The notes under the pieces: model-generated | Database searches by the model: none | What the model was told of the DNA's origin: nothing | What the model saw: only the letters and a program-made list of their open reading frames with translations | Assembly: GCA_022821845.1 (NCBI GenBank) | Contig: JAJECT010000020.1 | Location: forward strand, 1 to 63,394 | DNA: 63,394 nt | Direction of reading: 5' to 3' | Source of the DNA: Rhodothermales bacterium | Lineage (GTDB): Bacteria > Bacteroidota > Rhodothermia > Rhodothermales > VXPQ01 | Shown here: positions 6,291-15,503 of the stretch, piece after piece | Position numbering within the stretch: the first letter of the stretch is position 1 | Layout: each line of letters begins with the position of its first letter | Position numbers and translations under genes: made by a program

Positions 6291-8681
6291 ATGACGAAAA
6301 CCGAACCGTCCCCCAGTCCCCCGTCCGCCGCCGACGCGCCCGAATCGGGTTCGCATTTCATTCGGGAGATTATTGAAAACGACCTGCGCGACGATACGTA
6401 CGGCGGACGGGTCGCGACGCGGTTTCCTCCCGAGCCGAACGGGTACCTGCATATCGGGCACGCCAAAGCCATCTGTCTGAATTTTGGACTCGCGGAAGAT
6501 TTCGGGGGCGCGTGCAACCTCCGGTTCGACGACACCAACCCCGCAACGGAAGACGTCGAATACGTCGAATCCATCAAGGAAGACGTCCGCTGGCTGGGTT
6601 TCGACTGGGGCGACAGGGCCTACTACGCTTCGGATTATTTCGACAAGCTGTACGCCTTTGCGGAGCGTCTCATCCAGGCGGGCCACGCCTATGTGGACAG
6701 TCAGGACGAGGCAGCGATTCGGGCGACGCGGGGGACGGTCACGGAGCCGGGACAAGAAAGCCCCTTCCGCAACCGGTCTCCAGAAGAAAATCTGGACCTT
6801 TTCCGCCGCATGAAACGCGGCGAATACGCGGACGGGGAGCATGTCCTGCGCGCCCGGGGCAATATGGCGTCGCCCAATATGAAGATGCGCGACCCCCTCC
6901 TCTACCGGATTCGCCACGCGCATCATTATCGTTCCGGGGATGCGTGGCGCATTTATCCAATGTACGACTTTGCGCACCCCCTTTCGGATGCGCTGGAAGG
7001 AGTAACGCACTCCTTGTGCACGCTCGAATTCGACAACAATCGGGAACTGTACGACTGGCTCGTGGAGCGGTGCGCGGAGCCGCCGCGCCCCCGCCAGTAC
7101 GAATTTGCGCGCCTCAACCTCGATTATACGGTGATGAGCAAGCGCAAACTGCGGCGGCTGGTCGAGGAAAAGCATGTTACGGGCTGGAACGACCCCCGGA
7201 TGCCGACGCTGGCCGGGCTGCGTCGGCGGGGCGTTCCGCCGGAAGCGATACGCGCCTTTTGCGCGGAAATCGGGGTGGCCAAAGCGGATAACCGCATTGG
7301 CCCGGACCTGCTGGATTACGCCATTCGGAACGACCTGAATTTCAAGGCGCCGCGCGTCCTGTGCGTACTGCGACCCCTGAAAGTGACGCTCGTGAACTAT
7401 CCCCCCGACCGCGAGGAAGCACTGGATGCGCCTTTCTGGCCACACGACGTGCCGCGCGAAGGGTCGCGGAAAGTCCCTTTCGGGCGGGAACTCTACATCG
7501 ACCGGAACGATTTTCGGGAGGACCCGCCAAAGAACTACTACCGACTGGCGCCGGGACGGGAAGTTCGCCTGCGGTACGCCTGCGTAATCCGGTGCGAAGA
7601 GGTGGTGCGCAACGAGGCGGGCGAGGCGGTCGAATTGCGTTGCGCGTACGATCCGGAAACGCGCGGCGGCAAGGCGCCCGTCGGGCGCAAGGTGCGCGGC
7701 GTCATCCACTGGGTGTCGGCAAGGCGGGCGATTCCCGTCGAGGCGCGGCTGTACGACCGGCTTTTTCGCGCGCCGGACCCGGAACGGGGCGAAGAAGATT
7801 TGGCGGACGCGCTGAACCCGGATTCGCTGATCGCGCTGCGGAACGCCCTCATTGAGCCAAGCGTGGCGAACGACCCCGCTGCGCAGCGCTATCAGTTCGA
7901 ACGGGAAGGATATTTCTGGAGAGACCCGGAAGATTCGACGCCCGAACGCATGGTTTTCAATCGGATCGCGCCGCTGCGGGACACCTGGGCGAAAATAGAA
8001 GGCAGGGCGAAAGGCGCAGGCAGGGAAACAGCCGCCGGAGCCAAGGCAATCCGGAAAGTAGCCGGAAAAAAACCTTCTCCTCCCGCCTCCCCCACGCTTG
8101 CCGAACGGATCGAAAATCTTTCGGGACGGGAACGCGCGCATTTTGCGGCCAACGTCGAAATTGGCGTGTCCAGCGACATGGCGATCGGGCTGGCGCAGAA
8201 ACCGGAGGCCCACGACTATTTCCATGAAGCGCTGGCCAACTATGCGGAAGCGCCGGACGCCGCTGCGCGCGCGAATGCGCTGGCCAACTGGATACTCAAC
8301 GAATTGCCGTGGGAAAAAATAGCGCGGGAAAAGGGCGATTTCTCGTTGTCTCCCAAGGCGTTGTCCTCCCTCGTGAAATTAGTGGACGAGGACATTATTT
8401 CCGCCCGCACGGGCAAGGACGTGCTGGCCGAGATGCTGGCTACCGGCAAAAGCCCCGAAGCCATCGTGGACGAAAAGGGATGGAAACAGATGGCGGACCC
8501 GGAAGCGCTGCGCGCCGCCATAGACGAAGCGCTGGCGGCCTTTCCAGACAAGGCGGCTGCCTGCCGGTCGGGCAAAAAGGGCCTCGTCGGCTTCTTTATG
8601 GGACAGGTAATGCAGCGCACCGGCGGCGCGGCCAAGCCGGAACTGGTTCGGAAAATGCTGGAAGAGCAGCTCGGGGCATAG
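6291..8681 (+). CDS. glnS: Glutaminyl-tRNA synthetase with GatB/YqeY-type C-terminal extension
   Basis: A 796-residue class I synthetase that charges tRNA-Gln with glutamine. The Rossmann HIGH motif lies in PPEPNGYLHIGHAKA (about 42-56) and the KMSKS-type loop is VMSKRKL (about 280). The NNRELYDWLVE and FARLNLDYTVMSKR segments are GlnRS rather than GluRS features. The bacterial core ends near residue 560. A Lys/Pro-rich linker then leads into about 185 residues (from about 612) with the AHFAANVEIGVSSDMA...N.ILNEL pattern of GatB C-terminal/YqeY domains, which bind tRNA. Such tails are known in Deinococcus GlnRS. ATG 6291 opens the conserved HFIREIIENDL region after a short Pro-rich leader. 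Next to it on the minus strand is an asparaginase-family gene. Confidence 0.95.
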   Translation: MTKTEPSPSPPSAADAPESGSHFIREIIENDLRDDTYGGRVATRFPPEPNGYLHIGHAKAICLNFGLAEDFGGACNLRFDDTNPATEDVEYVESIKEDVRWLGFDWGDRAYYASDYFDKLYAFAERLIQAGHAYVDSQDEAAIRATRGTVTEPGQESPFRNRSPEENLDLFRRMKRGEYADGEHVLRARGNMASPNMKMRDPLLYRIRHAHHYRSGDAWRIYPMYDFAHPLSDALEGVTHSLCTLEFDNNRELYDWLVERCAEPPRPRQYEFARLNLDYTVMSKRKLRRLVEEKHVTGWNDPRMPTLAGLRRRGVPPEAIRAFCAEIGVAKADNRIGPDLLDYAIRNDLNFKAPRVLCVLRPLKVTLVNYPPDREEALDAPFWPHDVPREGSRKVPFGRELYIDRNDFREDPPKNYYRLAPGREVRLRYACVIRCEEVVRNEAGEAVELRCAYDPETRGGKAPVGRKVRGVIHWVSARRAIPVEARLYDRLFRAPDPERGEEDLADALNPDSLIALRNALIEPSVANDPAAQRYQFEREGYFWRDPEDSTPERMVFNRIAPLRDTWAKIEGRAKGAGRETAAGAKAIRKVAGKKPSPPASPTLAERIENLSGRERAHFAANVEIGVSSDMAIGLAQKPEAHDYFHEALANYAEAPDAAARANALANWILNELPWEKIAREKGDFSLSPKALSSLVKLVDEDIISARTGKDVLAEMLATGKSPEAIVDEKGWKQMADPEALRAAIDEALAAFPDKAAACRSGKKGLVGFFMGQVMQRTGGAAKPELVRKMLEEQLGA

Positions 8682-8713
8682 CGATCAGGGGCTGTCTCCC
8701 AAAAACGGACAAC

Positions 8714-9736
8714 TCAGTCATTGGGATACAGGAAGGCCATGGGTTCGAGGCGGGCGCCTTCCGACGAGGCGACGGCGAACTGCGGCCCTTCGTACATCGT
8801 GGCGGCTCCGTATCGTCCGTCCTTGTGGACGGCGTAAAAACTGAGGCCGAACTGCGGGCGGCCCTGTGCGTCAAGGAGGCGATCCTCCGTCATGGCTACG
8901 ACGCGGCGCAGCGTTTCCAGGCAGGCGTCTTCGGGATCATAGCCCTGGCGCATAAATTCTACGGCCAAAAACGATCCGCAGGACTGAATAGCCGCTTCGC
9001 CGCGCCCGGTCGCGCCGGCGGCGCCTGTGGCGTTGTCGCAGTATTGCCCCGCGCCGACAATGGGACTGTCCCCTATGCGCCCGGGAATTTTCCACGCCAG
9101 TCCGCTGGTGGTCGTCACGGAGGATACGTCTCCGGCGGCGGCGACGGCGCTCATGTGAATGGTGCCGTCCGTATGTTTGGCCGCTGCGTCCGGCCATTCC
9201 AGCCAGTTGTCGCGGGCGTTCAAGCTGGTTTTCCAAGCCAGCCAATCCCTCCGACTCTGCTCTGTAAGCAGGTTTTGGGGCTTGAATCCCATGCGAATGG
9301 CGAAATCTCGCGCTCCTTTCCCCACCAGGATCACATGGTCGGTGTAGTCCATGACCGCCTTGGCTACGAGGGAAGGCGTTGCAATATCCTCCAGCGCGGC
9401 GACCGCCCCGGCGCGGCGGGTAGGGCCATGCATGAGCGAAGCGTCCAGCGTAACGACGCCCCGCTCGTCCGGCAAGCCGCCAAGGCCCACGCTCTGGTCC
9501 GCAGGGTCCAGTTCCTGAATGTTGACGCCTGCGATGGCGGCGTCCAGCGGGTCCGCGCCCTCCTCCGTCATCATCCGATAGGCCTTTTCGACGCCGCGAA
9601 GGCCATTGCCGGAAGCCACGACGACCGGCGGGGTCCGGCGCGGCCGAGCGCGCAGCGGGTGAGGCAAGCCCGCCGTCGAAGCGGCAGCGACCGCGCCGGA
9701 CAAATGCAAAAACGTTCTTCTCGATATTTCCGGCAT
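8714..9736 (-). CDS. Exported N-terminal-nucleophile asparaginase-family hydrolase (glycosylasparaginase-like)
   Basis: A 340-residue protein of the asparaginase 2 / N4-(beta-N-acetylglucosaminyl)-L-asparaginase family. These are made as one chain and cut themselves to expose a Thr nucleophile that hydrolyses the amide of (glyco)asparagine. The likely self-cleavage point is D-G-T-I in HTDGTIHMSAV (about residues 188-198), followed by the conserved SVTTTSGLAWKIPGRIGDSP...GAGQYCDN region that forms the substrate pocket. The N-terminus SRRTFLHLSGAVAAAS carries a twin-arginine (Tat) signal, so the enzyme should act in the periplasm or outside. It converges with glnS, with about 30 bases between stops. 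The DinB-like gene lies 32 bases upstream on the same strand. Substrate could be asparagine or glycoasparagine. Confidence 0.85.
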   Translation of the reverse strand: MPEISRRTFLHLSGAVAAASTAGLPHPLRARPRRTPPVVVASGNGLRGVEKAYRMMTEEGADPLDAAIAGVNIQELDPADQSVGLGGLPDERGVVTLDASLMHGPTRRAGAVAALEDIATPSLVAKAVMDYTDHVILVGKGARDFAIRMGFKPQNLLTEQSRRDWLAWKTSLNARDNWLEWPDAAAKHTDGTIHMSAVAAAGDVSSVTTTSGLAWKIPGRIGDSPIVGAGQYCDNATGAAGATGRGEAAIQSCGSFLAVEFMRQGYDPEDACLETLRRVVAMTEDRLLDAQGRPQFGLSFYAVHKDGRYGAATMYEGPQFAVASSEGARLEPMAFLYPND

Positions 9737-9768
9737 ACCGTATGTACTTTCGCGCTATGCGCTACGCC

Positions 9769-10305
9769 TTATTCGCTCCACGGGGGCACGATGTCCTGCA
9801 TGCGCGCATACGAAATCAATTGGCCCAGATGCTCGGAATTATGCCGCAGATAAATAAGCAGGGCCGCGCGGACGGTTCGCGCCTCGTCGGTAAAGTACAA
9901 ATCCACCATGGACTCCATCTCTTCGTCCGAAAGCCCGCGAATGCCGGAAACCGCAAACGCGTGCGCGTCCTTAAGGAACGCAACCACGTCTTCCTTTTCC
10001 GTCAGGTTGTCCAGCGCTCCCTGCACATCGACGTCCTCAGGCGTTTCGATCCCCACGAACCCGGCAAAGCCATACGACGCTTGCGCAACGTGCACAAGGT
10101 GTCGCCGGAACGAAAACACGATTTCGGTGGGCGCCCAATCGTACTGATCGGCGGGAAATACTTCGGCAAGGGCCACCACATTGTTCAGCACGGCGTCCAC
10201 TTCGGAGGCGATCTCGTCCTGGCTTGACTGGGCCTGGGAAGTCATGGGCAGCCAGGCGGCGGCAAGCAAGGCAAGGGCTAAAAGACCAGAAAATTTCCTG
10301 AACAT
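9769..10305 (-). CDS. Exported DinB/YfiT-like protein
   Basis: A 178-residue protein. Residues 1-24 (MFRKFSGLLALALLAAAW...SQA) are a clear signal peptide. The rest is a four-helix DinB-like fold with a W-A-P-T...RRHLVHVA segment and a late NSEHLGQLISYARMQGIVPP-type ending (here MQDIVPPW). Histidines in these places bind a divalent metal in DinB/YfiT proteins, many of which are thiol-dependent S-transferases. An exported version is unusual and its reaction is unknown. The open frame reaches further upstream, but ATG 10305 begins the signal peptide directly, so I use it. It lies just upstream of the asparaginase-family gene on the same strand and may be cotranscribed. Confidence 0.75.
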   Translation of the reverse strand: MFRKFSGLLALALLAAAWLPMTSQAQSSQDEIASEVDAVLNNVVALAEVFPADQYDWAPTEIVFSFRRHLVHVAQASYGFAGFVGIETPEDVDVQGALDNLTEKEDVVAFLKDAHAFAVSGIRGLSDEEMESMVDLYFTDEARTVRAALLIYLRHNSEHLGQLISYARMQDIVPPWSE

Positions 10306-10504
10306 GGTTTTACGAGGGATGGTTATGAAATGGCTATGGGTATCGCGATGAAAAACGCAAGGAAGCGGGAAGATAGGGTTTGCGGCGATCAATTGCAGGA
10401 AAAAATGAACAGGACGGGCGCGGGACGCCAAACTGGCCGCAAGCCGGATGCGTGTTTTTTGCGCCTCGCCGTTCCCGCCCCGCAGCGAAAAGGCCGCGGA
10501 CGCT

Positions 10505-11623
10505 CTATGCGGGATGCAGGCGCGCTCCCGTGCGGCGGTCGAAGAAATACAAGGCGTTCAGATCCAGCGCCAGCCGTACCGTATGGTTCGCGCGGGGCAG
10601 CGCCTGCGCGGCAATGCGGACGCGCACGTCCTGCGCTCCCGTTCGGACGCGCAACAAGGCTTCGCGCCCCATATATTCCACCGCATCCAGCAGAAAGTCG
10701 GCCTCGCATACGGGGAATTTCGGGGGCGTATCCGTCGCCGGGCGAATATCTTCGGGACGGATGCCCAGCGTTACGGCCTGCCCGACCCGCGAAGCCGCTG
10801 GCGCATGGCCGGGTTCCGCGAGGGGAATGCGCAGCGTGCCGCCTTCCGCTTCGAACGCAGGCCCTCCCCCGTTACCCCCAAGGAGGCGCCCTTCTATAAA
10901 ATTCATGGGCGGGTTCCCTATGAATCCGGCGACGAACCGGTTGGCGGGCCGACGATAGAGCGCGCGCGGCGTATCGATTTGCTGGATGCGCCCCTTGTCG
11001 AGCACGACAATCCGGTCTCCCATGGTCATGGCTTCGACCTGATCGTGCGTAACGTAGATCATGGTCGTTCCCAGCCGGGCGTGCAGTTTCGACAGTTCCG
11101 CCCGCATTTTTCCCCGAAGTCCGGCGTCGAGGCTGGCGAGCGGTTCGTCGAAAAGGAAGATGCGCGGCTTGCGAACAATGGCCCTGCCTACGGCAACCCG
11201 CTGACGCTGGCCGCCGGACAATTGCTCCGGTTTCCGGTCCAGGATGGCTTCGACGCCGAGGAGCTGTGCGGCTTCCCGTACCCGCCGCTGCATGGCTTCC
11301 TTGCCGTATCCGCGCAATTTGAGTCCGAAGGCCATGTTGTCGAGCACGGACATGTGCGGATACAGGACCTGGCTCTGAAAAACCATCGCCACGTCCCGGT
11401 CTCTTGGAGGTACGCGCTCCATCGCCCGCCCGTCTATGTACAGGGCGCCCTCCGTAATCGATTCAAGCCCCGCAATGATACGCAGCACGGTGCTTTTACC
11501 GCATCCCGACGGCCCCACCAGCACGACGAATTCTCCCCGCTCGACCTCGAAGGCGATATCCCGGACAGCCTCGACCTGTCTGTCGTATACCTTGCGGATG
11601 TTTTCGAGTCGGATATGCGCCAT
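10505..11623 (-). CDS. Carbohydrate-type ABC transporter ATP-binding protein (UgpC/MsmK-like)
   Basis: A 372-residue ATPase that powers uptake of a sugar or glycerol phosphate through an ABC importer at the inner membrane. Walker A is GPSGCGKST (about 37-45), the Q-loop is in MVFQSQVLYPHMSV, the signature is LSGGQRQRVAVGRA, Walker B is IFLFDEPLASLD and the switch His follows in YVTHDQVEAM. The C-terminal 130 residues form the TOBE/regulatory domain of MalK/UgpC-type subunits (LGIRPEDIRPA). It stands alone: no permease or binding protein is in the window, which is common for shared MsmK-type ATPases. gltX lies about 40 bases upstream on the same strand. Confidence 0.9.
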   Translation of the reverse strand: MAHIRLENIRKVYDRQVEAVRDIAFEVERGEFVVLVGPSGCGKSTVLRIIAGLESITEGALYIDGRAMERVPPRDRDVAMVFQSQVLYPHMSVLDNMAFGLKLRGYGKEAMQRRVREAAQLLGVEAILDRKPEQLSGGQRQRVAVGRAIVRKPRIFLFDEPLASLDAGLRGKMRAELSKLHARLGTTMIYVTHDQVEAMTMGDRIVVLDKGRIQQIDTPRALYRRPANRFVAGFIGNPPMNFIEGRLLGGNGGGPAFEAEGGTLRIPLAEPGHAPAASRVGQAVTLGIRPEDIRPATDTPPKFPVCEADFLLDAVEYMGREALLRVRTGAQDVRVRIAAQALPRANHTVRLALDLNALYFFDRRTGARLHPA

Positions 11624-11665
11624 GCGGACAGCGGAAAGACGGCAGAAGCGCTATTGGCGCGCGAA

Positions 11666-13201
11666 TTATTCAGGAAAGTCAGGAGTAAGTAGCCTTAATC
11701 CCAAGGCGTCCACCGCCTTGCGGATGCGGCGCGCGCAGGCTTCCCGGCCCAGCACACCCATCATTGCAAACAGGCTCGGTCCGCCGGAAACGCCGCTCAG
11801 GGCAAGTCGAACCGGATGAATGATCCGGGCTGCGCCCACGCCCCTGTCCTCGGCCAGCGCGCGCAACGTCGTTTCCGTCTGCTCCGCGTCGAAATCCTGC
11901 AATTCCCCGAGGCGATCCGCATACGCGCTCAGGAGGTCCGCGGAATCCGACGCCCATCTCTTTTTGACAGACTGTTCGTCGTACGTATCCGGGTCGAACT
12001 CCGGGTCCGGGAAAAGATACGTGCACGTTTCGGGCAGGTCTCTGGCGAACGCAACGCGAGACTGCATGAGCGCAATGATCCGCTCCCAATGTTCCTTTCT
12101 CGTGTAAAAATCCGTACCGCCCCACTTGGCGGCCCGGCCCAGCAATCCGCCGACGGAAAGCGTACGCAGGAACTGCTGATTGAACCAGCCCAGCTTGTCC
12201 ACGTCGAATTGCACGCCGCCGCCGCCAACCCGATCGAGCGAAAACCGCTCCGCCATGTCGTCAAGCGACAACAACGCCTCGTCGTCGCCGGGATTCCAGC
12301 CGAGCCGCGCCAGAAAATTGACGACGGCTTCGGGTTCGTACCCGGCGGCGCGGCATTGCTCCACCGTTACAGGCAACCCGTTTGCCTGGGCATGGCGCTT
12401 GGAAAGCTTGCCCTTGCCGCCCGGATTCATAATGAGCGGCATATGCGCCATTTCCGGCGCCTCCCAACCAAGGTAGCGATACAAGAGCAAGTGCTTGGGC
12501 GTCGAAGAAAGCCATTCCTCCCCGCGAATGACATGCGTGATCCACATGGTGCGGTCGTCCACGACATGGGCCAGATGGTAGGTTGGCATCCCGTCGGACT
12601 TGATCAGAACCTGGTCGTCTATGTCCTCGGACGCAAAGGAAACCGGCCCCCGGATGCAGTCCTCGAACGCGATGCGTTCGCCGGGTTCCACCTTCATCCG
12701 GATCACATGCTCGTCTCCCCGGTCGAGGCGGCGGCAAACCTCTGCCGAGGGCAGCGCCAGCGAGTTGGCCATCTCCCCGCGCGTGGACGCGTCGTATTTG
12801 GGCGAAGGATTCTCCTTTGTGGCGAACCGCTTCCGCATGGCTTCTATTTCTTCGGGCGTATCGAATGCGTAGTACGCATGTCCCTGGTCTACCAGCCGCT
12901 GCGCGTACACGGCGTAGAGCAGCAGCCGTTCGGACTGGCGATAGGGCTTGTAGCGCCCGCCTTGCTCCGGCCCTTCGTCCGGCTCGACGCCGGCCCACAA
13001 AAGGCCGGACAGGATATTTTCTTCGGCTTCCGGCGTAAAACGCGCCTGATCGGTATCCTCGATGCGAAGCACGAAAACACCCTCGTGCTTGCGGGCGAAG
13101 AAGTAATTGAAGAGCGCCGTTCGAAGTCCGCCCAGGTGCAAGGCTCCGGTGGGACTGGGCGCAAAACGAACCCGGACTCGGGGTGCATGATAGTCCATCA
13201 T
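11666..13201 (-). CDS. gltX: Glutamyl-tRNA synthetase
   Basis: A class I synthetase of 511 residues that attaches glutamate to tRNA-Glu. The HIGH-type motif is in RFAPSPTGALHLGGLRTALFNYFF (about 8-31) and the KMSKS-type loop is GKLSKRHAQ (about 240). The helical anticodon-binding domain fills the C-terminal third. The open frame runs 39 codons further upstream with no family match. The double ATG at 13199-13201/13196-13198, just before the conserved VRVRFAPSPTG, is the sensible start. GlnRS is also encoded in this window, so this enzyme need not mischarge tRNA-Gln. The 217-base gap to the parvulin gene at 13419 is a divergent promoter region with no motif I can name. Confidence 0.95.
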   Translation of the reverse strand: MMDYHAPRVRVRFAPSPTGALHLGGLRTALFNYFFARKHEGVFVLRIEDTDQARFTPEAEENILSGLLWAGVEPDEGPEQGGRYKPYRQSERLLLYAVYAQRLVDQGHAYYAFDTPEEIEAMRKRFATKENPSPKYDASTRGEMANSLALPSAEVCRRLDRGDEHVIRMKVEPGERIAFEDCIRGPVSFASEDIDDQVLIKSDGMPTYHLAHVVDDRTMWITHVIRGEEWLSSTPKHLLLYRYLGWEAPEMAHMPLIMNPGGKGKLSKRHAQANGLPVTVEQCRAAGYEPEAVVNFLARLGWNPGDDEALLSLDDMAERFSLDRVGGGGVQFDVDKLGWFNQQFLRTLSVGGLLGRAAKWGGTDFYTRKEHWERIIALMQSRVAFARDLPETCTYLFPDPEFDPDTYDEQSVKKRWASDSADLLSAYADRLGELQDFDAEQTETTLRALAEDRGVGAARIIHPVRLALSGVSGGPSLFAMMGVLGREACARRIRKAVDALGLRLLTPDFPE

Positions 13202-13418
13202 AGTCGTACGTCTGCGCAGCGTGCGCCGCGACTTTTTTGGGATGGGGAAAAGAAAAAACGACGGGTTGCGAGGAAGAGAACGCGATAACGCCCGAGCAAC
13301 GCCTTTGATCCAGCGCAACGGAGCAAATATAGCGGAACCGCACCCGCCTTATGCGCGTCAATGCGGGTCTGTTTTCGAGACAAGCCGCAAACACGTCAAA
13401 ACCTACGCATAACCAGGC

Positions 13419-15500
13419 ATGATGAGCCGTACAAAACTGTTTTTTTTCAGTTCTCGAACCGCTTTAGCCGCATTATTCATCATTCTTTCGTACACCGCAG
13501 CGTGCGGATCGTTATCCCGGACGGCCCCGATCCCCGGCGCCGAGGACCCGGAGGTCGTCGCCTCTTTTGGCGGCGAAGTGCTTACGCTGGACGAATTCGA
13601 GGCGAACTACGCCCCGCAGGCAGGCGACAGCAACGAATCCGCCGCCGATTCGCTGGCCTCGCACCGGGATTTCCTGGAAAGATACGTCGATTTTCGGCTG
13701 AAGGTGCTGGCGGCGGAAGACGCCGGTCTGAATGATCGTCCCGACATTCTTGACGAGATATCCGCCTACCGCGTACGCCTCGCCCGCCCGTTCCTGATGG
13801 AAAAGGAGGTCGTCGATCCCCTCGTTCGCACCCTGTACGAACGGCGGATGGAAATGTCGGACGTAAGCCATATTCTCCTTATCGTCGCCGAGGACGCCCC
13901 CGCGGAAGACACCCTTGCAGTCTATCGCGAGATGCAGGCCCTGCGGGATTCGGCGCTCGCGGGCGCGGATTTCGGAGACCTTGCCGTACGCCACTCCGAA
14001 GACCCTTCCGCCAAAGCGCCTGCGGGGAACCGGGGATCGCGGGGACGGCTCGGATTTTTCAGGGGCGGAGACCTCGTCGAACCCTTCGAATCGTTCACGT
14101 ACGACATACCCGTCGGCGGACTGTCTCCGGTATTCCGTACGCGATTCGGATACCATATGCTGAGGGTCCACGAACGCAAGCCCACCCCGGCGGATATCCG
14201 CGTAGCGCACCTTATGATTCGTCCTGCAGGACCGCCGGGCGATTCCACGAATGCCCTGGCCCGCGCAGAGGCGCTTAAACAACAACTGGACGAAGGCGCC
14301 GAATTTGCGGAACTGGCGCGCGCGCATTCCGAAGACCTCGCATCCGCCGGGCGCGGAGGAGACATCGGGCTCATAGCCTATACGGGACCGATTCCCGAAG
14401 CCTTCAAGGAAGCCGCCTTTGCGCTTGCGGAGCCGGGCGACGTCAGCGATCCGGTCGAAACGCAGTTTGGCGTACACCTTATCCAGCTGATCGAGCGCGG
14501 CGCGCTGCCTTCCTACGAAGAAGCCTACGAGGACCTCAAAACCCTGGCCGGGCAATTGCCGCGCATGGCGCGGGCCGAGGAAGCGCTGGCCCGCGACATT
14601 ATCCGAAACAGACAGGGCCGGGTAGACACCGCGCTTGCCCTGAACGCCTTCGCGGGCGTCTCGCCCGACTCGATCCTCGCCCTGCCGAACGGCGGCCTCG
14701 CCATGGCGGCGCTTGCGGATACGTTCTTCGCGCTGGGCGATTCGACCTGGACGCTGGGCGATCTTGCAAGCGCGGCGGGCAACCTGGGCAGCCGCGGCGG
14801 TCGCGATACCGAAAGCACGGTGCGCGCCCTCGTTGCGTCGTTCGTCAAGGAAGCCGCCCTGAATGCGGAGGCCGCCCGACTGGAGGAACGCGACGGCGAA
14901 TTCGCGAAAATCATGCAGGAGTTTCGCGACGGCCTCATGTTGTTCGCGCTGATGGAAGATTCCGTATGGACCGCCGCCGACCAGGATTCGGCAGCCCTCC
15001 GCGCCCGCTACGACAGGCAGCCGGAAGCGTATCAATGGCCTGACCGCATCCGGGCCATCTCCCTGCAAAGCACGTCGGATTCCCTGATGCAGGACGCCGC
15101 GGCGCGTTTCGACGCAGGCGCCTCGATAGCGGATATCCATGCGCTTTACGCCTCGGATTCGCTGTATGCGATGCATGCGGACACCACGCTCATAGCGGAT
15201 TCGTCCGGCTCCGTCTACGACTACATACTCGACCTCAGCGAAGGCGAGCGCACGGAAGTCCTGCCGCTTCGGAACCGGCGCATCCTGCTGGCGCATGGCG
15301 GGGTCGAAGCGGCGCGCGGGAAAACCTTCGAGGAAGCCCGCACCCAAATCGTAAGCGAGCATCAGCAGGTGCTGGAGGAACGCCTGCTGGACCGCCTCAG
15401 AAAACGATACGCCGCGCATACCTTCCCGGACCGGCTGGCCCACGCCTTTCGCGAGAAACCGCCCGCCATGCAACCTGCCGAGGCGCCCGCCGCCCCGTAA
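13419..15500 (+). CDS. Parvulin-type peptidyl-prolyl isomerase lipoprotein (two PpiC domains)
   Basis: A 693-residue envelope protein that should help outer-membrane or secreted proteins fold. The N-terminus is a lipoprotein signal ending in the lipobox YTAAC-G, so the mature protein is lipid-anchored. After a SurA-N-like helical region come two PpiC-like parvulin domains: the first around VSHILLIV...FGDLAVRHSEDPSA...FGYHMLRVHERK, the second around VAHLMIRPAG...FAELARAHSEDLAS...FGVHLIQLIER. The C-terminal 270 residues have no family I recognise. It starts a three-gene plus-strand operon: the next lipoprotein begins 3 bases after its stop, and a SurA-like protein follows. Targets are probably beta-barrel proteins, by analogy with SurA. 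Confidence 0.9.
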   Translation: MMSRTKLFFFSSRTALAALFIILSYTAACGSLSRTAPIPGAEDPEVVASFGGEVLTLDEFEANYAPQAGDSNESAADSLASHRDFLERYVDFRLKVLAAEDAGLNDRPDILDEISAYRVRLARPFLMEKEVVDPLVRTLYERRMEMSDVSHILLIVAEDAPAEDTLAVYREMQALRDSALAGADFGDLAVRHSEDPSAKAPAGNRGSRGRLGFFRGGDLVEPFESFTYDIPVGGLSPVFRTRFGYHMLRVHERKPTPADIRVAHLMIRPAGPPGDSTNALARAEALKQQLDEGAEFAELARAHSEDLASAGRGGDIGLIAYTGPIPEAFKEAAFALAEPGDVSDPVETQFGVHLIQLIERGALPSYEEAYEDLKTLAGQLPRMARAEEALARDIIRNRQGRVDTALALNAFAGVSPDSILALPNGGLAMAALADTFFALGDSTWTLGDLASAAGNLGSRGGRDTESTVRALVASFVKEAALNAEAARLEERDGEFAKIMQEFRDGLMLFALMEDSVWTAADQDSAALRARYDRQPEAYQWPDRIRAISLQSTSDSLMQDAAARFDAGASIADIHALYASDSLYAMHADTTLIADSSGSVYDYILDLSEGERTEVLPLRNRRILLAHGGVEAARGKTFEEARTQIVSEHQQVLEERLLDRLRKRYAAHTFPDRLAHAFREKPPAMQPAEAPAAP

Positions 15501-15503
15501 GCC

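Noticed and set aside
6162-8225. Minus-strand frame of 687 codons opposite glnS
   Set aside because: It is a shadow frame of a GC-rich gene; the plus strand encodes a full GlnRS and the minus product has no family features.
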